From assembly GCF_019059575.1 (NCBI RefSeq), contig NW_024881675.1, positions 620,001-684,000 of the forward strand: a DNA stretch of 64,000 bases, written 5' to 3'. The position numbers and the translations under genes are program-made. The DNA comes from Amphibalanus amphitrite (lineage: Eukaryota > Arthropoda > Thecostraca > Balanomorpha > Balanidae). Positions 58,901 through 64,000 of this stretch are shown piece by piece. A model generated the notes under the pieces. It saw nothing but the letters and a program-made list of their open reading frames with translations. It was not told the DNA's origin and did no database searches. Numbering within the stretch: position 1 is the first letter of the stretch; every line of letters starts with the position of its first letter.

Positions 58901-60950
58901 ATCATCTGGCAAAGAACATAACATAAGAACACGAAAAAATATACTTTTTATGTTGAAGCACGTCAGGAAATTTTCCAATCTAAATATTGATGTGGTATAT
59001 TACGACTTATGTCATTTAGGTTAATTACATCTAACCTCACGGCAGGGTGACAGCCGGGGCATTCCACGATAGATCGTACCACTTTTTCCAATTTGACACC
59101 CTCATCTCTCGGATTTTAACGATAATTGGTCTAAGGGGTAATCAGGGGCTCTGAATCCTCCTGTGAAAATTTCAGACTAATCCAATGAGTAGTTTTTGAG
59201 TTATAAGGTATAACATGTTTTGAATCTTGCGTTGCAGCGCCAAGTTTGGCGGGCTGTAACTCTAAGACGGATAATCCAAATGCCAAATGCTATACGGCAT
59301 TGAACTTGCATTGAAACAAAGAATAATATGCATTTTTAAAAGTTTGAAATATAAACTATTTTTGATATATAACACATCGAGTTTCCTTTCATTTGCATTT
59401 TTATGCCTTTGGGACCAAATTTTTTGGAATTTTTATTTGCTTAAAAACATTTTTGGATCATTATTAAGTAGTATGCGAAAAATTAGGAAGGTGTTCTTTC
59501 TACAAATGTGCTTATTTTGCGTCACCGTAATGGTCTCGAATTGTGATTTCGGGAAGAGAGCCTACGAATGGCGTGGTAAAGCTGCCTAGTGATATCACTG
59601 GTTACTGAAAGTCCAATTGAAGTCATTTTTGCCTCACGTTTGCATTGTTGACCTTGCGTGACGTCATTCGTACGTCACTAGGGTCATAAGAGTTTTTCGT
59701 CAATAACTCTCGATCAAATTGAGCTAGAGAGACGGGAAAGCTACCGATGGACTCGGGAAGACCTTGCGAATCGAATGATGTGCAATATGATCTCATTCAC
59801 CCAGCTTCGTGGCCTGACCCGACTGTTAACCATCTCTGTGGCGGCGCTGTTTGTCCAGCGCCGCGCTGGTTGGCTTTGCCGCGGACTCGGGGCGGTCACG
59901 TGATGCCCGGGGGCTGGCTGCCGGCTGGGCCGCCCGGTCGGGGAGCGGAGCCAAATACACGGCAGTGTGCTGACACGAGGTCAGCGACTTAAGCTGACCT
60001 CACCAGAACAAACAGTATACCATTCGACGCGCCGGAGCTAGGCAAACACAAAGATGCTAAAATCGGGGCTGTGCGACCATTTGTTGCGAAGTTATCTACC
60101 AAAAAACCGGACCCGTAATTTGGGTCACTTGAAATGATCTCAGGGGTCACCAATGAACCTGAGACCTTAAAATGTGGTATCATTCGATGCATCTTGTAAC
60201 GGCGCACATGTTCGTTTTTTTCCGCAAGGTTCTAGCTCCATTAGAGGCGAAACGGCGAGCTGGGGTCGTACCGACCCCCCGGAAACCCATTTTGTATGCA
60301 TTAAAATGAGAAACTTATAGAAAGAACACCTTTCTAATTTTTTGCATGTCGATTTTAAATGACCTGAACTTTATTTTGAAGAAATAAAAATGGCAAAAAT
60401 TTTGGTCCCAAGGGCCGAGATATACAATTTAAAAAAAGTATTACGACTTTTCTCAATATGTTAAGCTTTTCCTTCCAATTTTAAAAAAGCCGTATTAATC
60501 TTTGATTCATCGTTAGTTCAAAGCTGTTTACCGTTTGTTGCTTGCTTAGTTCGTTTTTGAGTTATAGCTCATCAAACTCACCCTTACAATCTGAAGTTTA
60601 GAAAATATTATGCAATGTAGCTCAAAAAGTTTTCGACTGAGAAGTCTGAAACTTTGACAGGCGTTTTTGTAGCCTATGATTACCCCTAGTACCAATTTTC
60701 ATTCAAATCTGAGAGATGAGGGTGACGGGCCTGGTACGATCTATCGTGGAATGCCCCAGCCATGTCGAGTTAAAACCAAACCGCACTGCGCCCGTCTTGC
60801 CCTTCCCCTTCCAACACAGACGCACGAGATTCCGGTACTCACCCGTACAAAGATGAGGGTCTTGGTGTCTCCGATGCGGTACTTGCCCTCGGAGACGCGG
60901 ATCATGGGGAACTGGCTGGGGCAGGAGCACCGCTCCACCAGGTCACGCAC
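43904..60950 (-). CDS. GAS2-like protein (pickled eggs/GAS2L family), 5' part outside window
   Basis: Exons (minus): 60950-60843, 49468-49375, 48052-47965, 46378-46155, 44706-43904. All are GT-AG and in phase; 438 residues plus stop are visible. Residues 1-66 form the GAR (GAS2-related) microtubule-binding domain, from [21 protein letters not shown] to [20 protein letters not shown]. Family members cross-link actin to microtubules through an N-terminal CH domain plus this GAR domain. No CH exon was found in 60951-64000, so it should lie beyond the right edge. The tail is Ser/Pro/Arg-rich, with [20 protein letters not shown] near the end and SRIP, a match to the EB1-binding SxIP motif, about 19 residues before the stop, as in GAS2L proteins. 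The 11.4-kb first intron splits the GAR domain. Confidence 0.92.
44935..45888 (+). CDS. Neuroguidin (Sas10/Utp3/C1D family)
   Basis: 317 residues, against 315 in human NGDN. The family acts in the nucleolus in small-subunit rRNA processing; vertebrate neuroguidin also binds eIF4E. The N-terminal Sas10/Utp3/C1D helical domain covers about residues 10-90 ([31 protein letters not shown] is typical). Then come the conserved [15 protein letters not shown], an Arg-rich helix, [19 protein letters not shown], and a basic tail ending KKPRFNL. An upstream in-frame ATG at 44917 exists, but TTCTGTTTCAG (44922-44932) looks like a splice acceptor, so the Met at 44935 (MTDSKPPEG) is preferred with the leader in an upstream exon. 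Coding sequence has no intron. It sits inside the 44707-46154 intron of the GAS2-like gene on the other strand. Confidence 0.93.
   Translation: MTDSKPPEGEVARANTLLADLTDGLGKASSLVTALTAKVKDGQLDTAQGLSFLEMKNSLLLSYLVDLARVMSLKLHGKSIAGDAGIERLVELRTVLERIRPIDQKLRYQVDKLVRIATTGQLGESDPLRFRPQPGNLASRLEGDEASDSDQEADSAAGKPGKAKEGVYVPPKITAVHYDGDETAESRKERRLAAARRRALSSSVMQELGRQYLDTPEEVHDYSDTYRNRSTREEAERTKYEEDFMVRLPETKQDQRRKRELTTDWSLGEELTQRADLSALEGRLPVAGGKKRRAASAAKAGPKRRKGRGNKKPRFNL
46379..47964 (-). other. GAS2-like intron, GC-rich, nothing recognised
   Basis: GC-rich block at about 46680-47050, otherwise no gene or repeat. Short reading frames here are not supported. Confidence 0.5.
48053..49374 (-). other. GAS2-like intron, nothing recognised
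   Basis: GC-rich with several overlapping open frames on both strands that have no recognisable domain. Treated as chance frames in GC-rich DNA. Confidence 0.45.
51063..52590 (+). promoter_or_regulatory. Possible promoter and first two exons of a plus-strand gene
   Basis: A CCAAT box (51063-51067) lies about 50 bases upstream of an initiator-like TCAGTT (51114). A GC-rich leader follows, ending at the donor GTAAGT (51237). At 52558-52590 a short exon fits: acceptor TCTCTCTCCAG, then a leader and ATG at 52570 encoding MSRPNAA, then GTAAGT at 52591. No continuing exon was found, so the product is unknown. It lies inside the 11.4-kb GAS2-like intron on the opposite strand. Confidence 0.35.
51765..52158. 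repeat. Hairpin-bearing tandem repeat
   Basis: Diverged copies begin GCGTCTGTGGGTCTGTTACC (51765) and (A)CGTCTGTGTGTCA (about 52014 and 52102); the last two are 88 bases apart. Each contains small palindromes such as TTTACCATC...GGTGGTAAA and TTTACTC...GAGTAAA. Just upstream, AGAAGCTTCGTGAAGCTTCT (51739-51758) is a perfect hairpin. Confidence 0.7.
53000..59055. other. GAS2-like intron 1, nothing firmly supported
   Basis: Mostly AT-rich, with a GC-rich block at about 56160-57480 that has an open frame of 243 codons on the plus strand and others on the minus strand. None shows a known motif. A small GAGGCAATCCTCCGC duplication lies at about 56338-56372. Confidence 0.45.
59056..60757. mobile_element. 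Long-TIR foldback element with an inserted TTAA-type fragment
   Basis: Ends are inverted copies, GGGGCATTCCACGATAGATC on the left and GATCTATCGTGGAATGCCCC on the right, followed by long imperfect arms (59056 to about 59500 and about 60310-60757; for example GAAAAATTAGGAAGGTGTTC against GAACACCTTTCTAATTTTTT). AGCC flanks both sides (59052-59055 and 60758-60761), a possible 4-bp target duplication. The centre (about 59520-60300) is unrelated to the arms; it carries the GGGGTCGTACCGACCCC hairpin (about 60273) and motifs of the 35139-36014 repeat in reverse, so it is a second element inserted near the hairpin apex. No coding capacity. Confidence 0.78.
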
Positions 60951-63570
60951 CTGCAGAACACACAGACAGACAAACACGGGTCAGATCTCTAGCACGATGG
61001 TTGCGGTGTTAAATCGACCGCAACGTTTCACACGTAGCAGAGCGCACGTTGATTAAACTCATGAGAAGTGGACTGAAGCCTTTGAGGACCGGTAAGACCT
61101 GATGCGAGGATAGGAACAGAAAAACGAATATTTTAGGTTTGCCTCTATACGCAACCTTTTATGATTATTGAGTTGGCCAATGCGGGCATGAGCTGCTAAA
61201 CCTGCATTTATGCATGGGAACATCGGGAGTCTGGTGCAATTGGCGACATTGCACGTTGCAATCCGCCAATTCCCACAGACACAGCGCTATGGCTTGCGTC
61301 ACATGTCCAGCTCTCTCACAATCCCGGATGGTATTGTGTATGATTAAATCGTAATTCAGCTCATATTCAGTAAAATGAGAAGACAGCCGAATATATCATT
61401 GTCCCGTTTTGTCCGGTTGAGAAGACTGAAAGTTACATGACATGACATATCCCAGGATAACAGCCGACAAGAAAAGGTCCAACATTCTATCATAAAACAG
61501 AAAATTTAAAAGAAATAGCTCTAACAATTGAAAGCAACGACTATCGATCAGTAAGATTGCAATATAATACAAATATTTTTGGAGGGAGGAGCATGATGGT
61601 GCAATGGGCTCTGTCAAGCTCTTGCCACAAGCAGTCGGCGTGATTTAATTGCAGACACAAACGAAGACCGTTCCTTGCCGCCTTCACTCCCTGCATTTCC
61701 CAATCGCGGCGACCGTCACATTGTTCCAGCCACTGTTCCTTTGTATCAACACTCGGCGGAAACCGCAATGCCGCCGGCTTTCATCATCCTCCCCCCTCCC
61801 CTCCCCCTCCACTTCCCATCGCCGGCGGCACCATTTGGTACGCACGACACGCGCTGCCCCCTCTCTGAGTGCGTTATCGCCGAGACGAGAGGACGGGGGG
61901 GGGCGGAGTCCGGGGGCGACGGGTCAGAGTCCGGGGTCGCCAGGCACGTGTCTCCACTGGGGAGGGGAGGGGAGGCTGGATTCAGCTGGGCTGCAGCTGG
62001 AGTATTGTGATCGCCAGATGTCTCAGTGCCGAGCGTCAGTTTCGGGCTGAGATGGTCCGACGGGCGGCGAGATGACACCTCGACGCCCCTGCAGGCGCCG
62101 GGAGGAGGTCGTAGGATGGGTCGGGGTAGGACGCAGCGCCCGTCGGAGCCCCGGGTCTAATGAGGGGGGTGTCGTCTGACAAGAGAGGATCGCGCGGGTC
62201 GGATGACAGTCCAGTCTGGCCAAGACGAGTTACCGAGTTACTCGTTTATCAGATAGCGAAGCAGACTTTGACATCGGAGCGACCCACGTCGACAGGCAGC
62301 TGCGCTCTCATACTGTCAAATCCTGACAGTCTGTCCAGTCCGTCAAGACTTCACTGACCCATTCTACCGACCAACAACCGGCCTGACCTGACCGGTCCAG
62401 CTAACGGTCCACCCGGGTCACCTATTGACATGTGACCTCCTGCCCCAATCGGACGCACATCTGACGCGGCCCGCTATAGCGGCACCATCCAAACGTCGAT
62501 CTCACCGCAGATCTGACGCCATTTTCAGACGGCCGAAACACGTGAATGATGACGAGGCCGTGATAGGGCGGCACAAACGCGCTATCGGCGCTTCGTCTCG
62601 CCGCCGGCCGCTCGCTCGTTTGGCTGTTCCGGGCCCAACTAGGAAACGCGGCGGGACGCACGCGCCGTCCGTCCGATGTATAGTTTATCTTTACGAAGGG
62701 CAGCCCAGAAAACGCTTCCGCCTTCGCTGTGATCTCCGTTGGTAGGACAAAGTGGACCAAGGATAAGACTGATAGCGTAAAATTTAAAATCCAGCAGCCG
62801 ACGCCAGGAAAGAGCCAGAGAAAGCATGACTGCTTCTGTAGCGGTGCTGCTGGGCGGCTTTGCGGTGCACATGTGCCGTGTGAGTGACGGGTGGCAGTTA
62901 GCGGTGTGATCGTCCGCCTCGGAGGACGACACCGGGTGGGCAGGTGGACCGTCTCCTCTTTAACGCCTGTCCGATTCCCACTTGGCACCAGCTCCGCCGT
63001 CGTGCAGTACAAATTTATTTGAGAGGCTTGCAATTTCCTTACAACATATAGCCTTCACTGCTCGGGGAGGAATGGGTTCAATTTGGAAGGGATGGGATTT
63101 GCCACCGGCTGCTGGAATTGCTTGGCTTTAAATCCCAGGGCAAGGCCTTCCCATGTTCCCATTTCGTATCCGTTCGATGCCAAGGGCTCTATCCCATCAG
63201 AGAAATAAATGCAATTCGAGCATGAGTGTCTAGCTCCCACTGGTCCTTAATATAACCATTCGTTACTCCCTTTCATCCGCGCACGCACATTTATTCGATC
63301 ATGCATACATCTACGAAGAACATTCGGCTAGACAAACCGACCCTCCCGTTTCCATCTAATCCCCCCAGTGGCGCTGAAAATTGCATGGTTATCTCCTGAG
63401 GTGAGTTTATACCCTGCTTGGTACTTATGCGCGCATAATGAGGTGTTAACCCCTTTAAGTCCCCGAATTCTAAGCAAATTGGCACTGGGTGTCCTTCTGA
63501 CCCCATTTACGTTGTAACTCTCTTCCGCTGAAGTTACGTTTCTCACGCACTCCCGGCCACCAGTGCATAC
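60951..63570. other. Upstream side of the visible GAS2-like exons, no exon found
   Basis: Presumably intron. It was scanned on the minus strand for the CH-domain signature without success. GC-rich between about 61790 and 62130 with G-rich runs, otherwise unremarkable. Confidence 0.5.
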
Positions 63571-63976
63571 ATTTCCATCGACTACCTCTCTCTCGCTCGC
63601 GCGCACTGCCACAGTGCGGATAATTTCGCCCAAGCTCAAAGGAAACAACGGTTGTACGCACCTCTGCCGGTCTGTCGACTCGGTGTTGTGGGTGGTCCGG
63701 TTGTGCCTCAGTTGAGGGATCAGTTCCTAAATGATAATACCCTCGGCGGAGCCACTCCGCATAACAACTCTACATTTCCATCGACTACCTCTCTCTCGCT
63801 CGCGCGCACTGCCACAGTGCGGATGATTTCGCCAAAGCTCAAAGGAAACAGCGGTTGTACGCACCTCTGCCGGTCTGTCGACTCGGTGTTGTGGGTGGTC
63901 CGGTTGTGCTTCAGTTGAGGGATAAGTTCCTAAATGTTTATACTCTCGGCGGAGCCACTCCGCGAAACCATAACTC
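63571..63976. repeat. Tandem duplication, 203-bp unit, two copies
   Basis: ATTTCCATCGACTACCTCTC starts at 63571 and again at 63774. Copies are highly similar throughout, including CTGCCGGTCTGTCGACTCGG and CTCGGCGGAGCCACTCCGC, with a few substitutions. The second copy ends near 63976. No coding role seen. Confidence 0.93.
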
Positions 63977-64000
63977 TGTGTTTCTTCTGAACACCTCGGC

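Noticed and set aside
62422-63033. 203-codon minus-strand frame as the missing CH-domain exon of the GAS2-like gene
   Set aside because: The translation lacks any CH-domain signature and has no consistent splice phase to the 60950 exon.
1-64000. CRISPR array, operon or prophage structure
   Set aside because: Tandem repeats here have no spacer logic, and genes are spliced and eukaryotic.

Overview
The window reads as a eukaryotic nuclear genome: multi-exon genes with GT-AG introns, GC-rich coding exons, AT-rich introns crowded with short transposons, and no bacterial-style operons. Gene content (a GAS2-like gene of the pickled-eggs type, FOXRED1, neuroguidin, multi-zinc-finger genes) and TCAGT-type initiator sequences suggest an arthropod. 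A crustacean, possibly a barnacle, is my best guess, but it is not proven by the sequence.

Layout. 1-2712 is a 144-bp satellite array with a head-to-head inversion at its left end and a TTAA-flanked MITE inside it. 4532-10279 (minus) is a 1245-residue C2H2 zinc-finger gene in three exons; its introns carry a 30-bp dyad minisatellite and a long (AG)n tract. 10545 to at least 29305 (minus) is a second zinc-finger gene, 2011 residues visible, with a 4.6-kb exon that also encodes an RRM. Its 5' introns are full of MITEs of piggyBac-like (TTAA) and hAT (8-bp duplication) type. A likely CpG/NRF1/YY1-type promoter lies near 30.6 kb. 31.25-32.5 kb holds the 3' remnant of an old LTR retrotransposon. 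33.5-38.6 kb is a dense cluster of nested TTAA elements. 39524-41035 (plus) is intronless FOXRED1, a mitochondrial complex I assembly factor. 43904-60950 (minus) is the 3' part of a GAS2-like cytoskeletal linker gene. Neuroguidin (44935-45888, plus) lies inside one of its introns on the opposite strand. An 11.4-kb intron splits the GAS2-like GAR domain and contains a possible start of another plus-strand gene (51.1-52.6 kb), hairpin repeats and a large TIR element. The last kilobase-and-a-half ends in a 203-bp tandem duplication.

The most interesting signal is a family of TTAA-flanked, non-coding elements sharing a terminal layout rather than a terminal sequence: a short CCC... end, then a hairpin made of a G-run, a small variable stem and a C-run. 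The stem bases differ between copies but stay complementary (TTG/CAA, TC/GA, GCAG/CTGC, GTAA/TTAC, GATGG/CCATC). Many of these elements are also packed with overlapping GGTCA/TGACC motifs. Two insertions can be checked against uninterrupted copies of their target inside this window.

The genes do not form one pathway. The two zinc-finger genes look like neighbouring chromatin or RNA-associated nuclear factors. FOXRED1 and the GAS2-like gene are convergent, and neuroguidin is a nested housekeeping gene of ribosome biogenesis.
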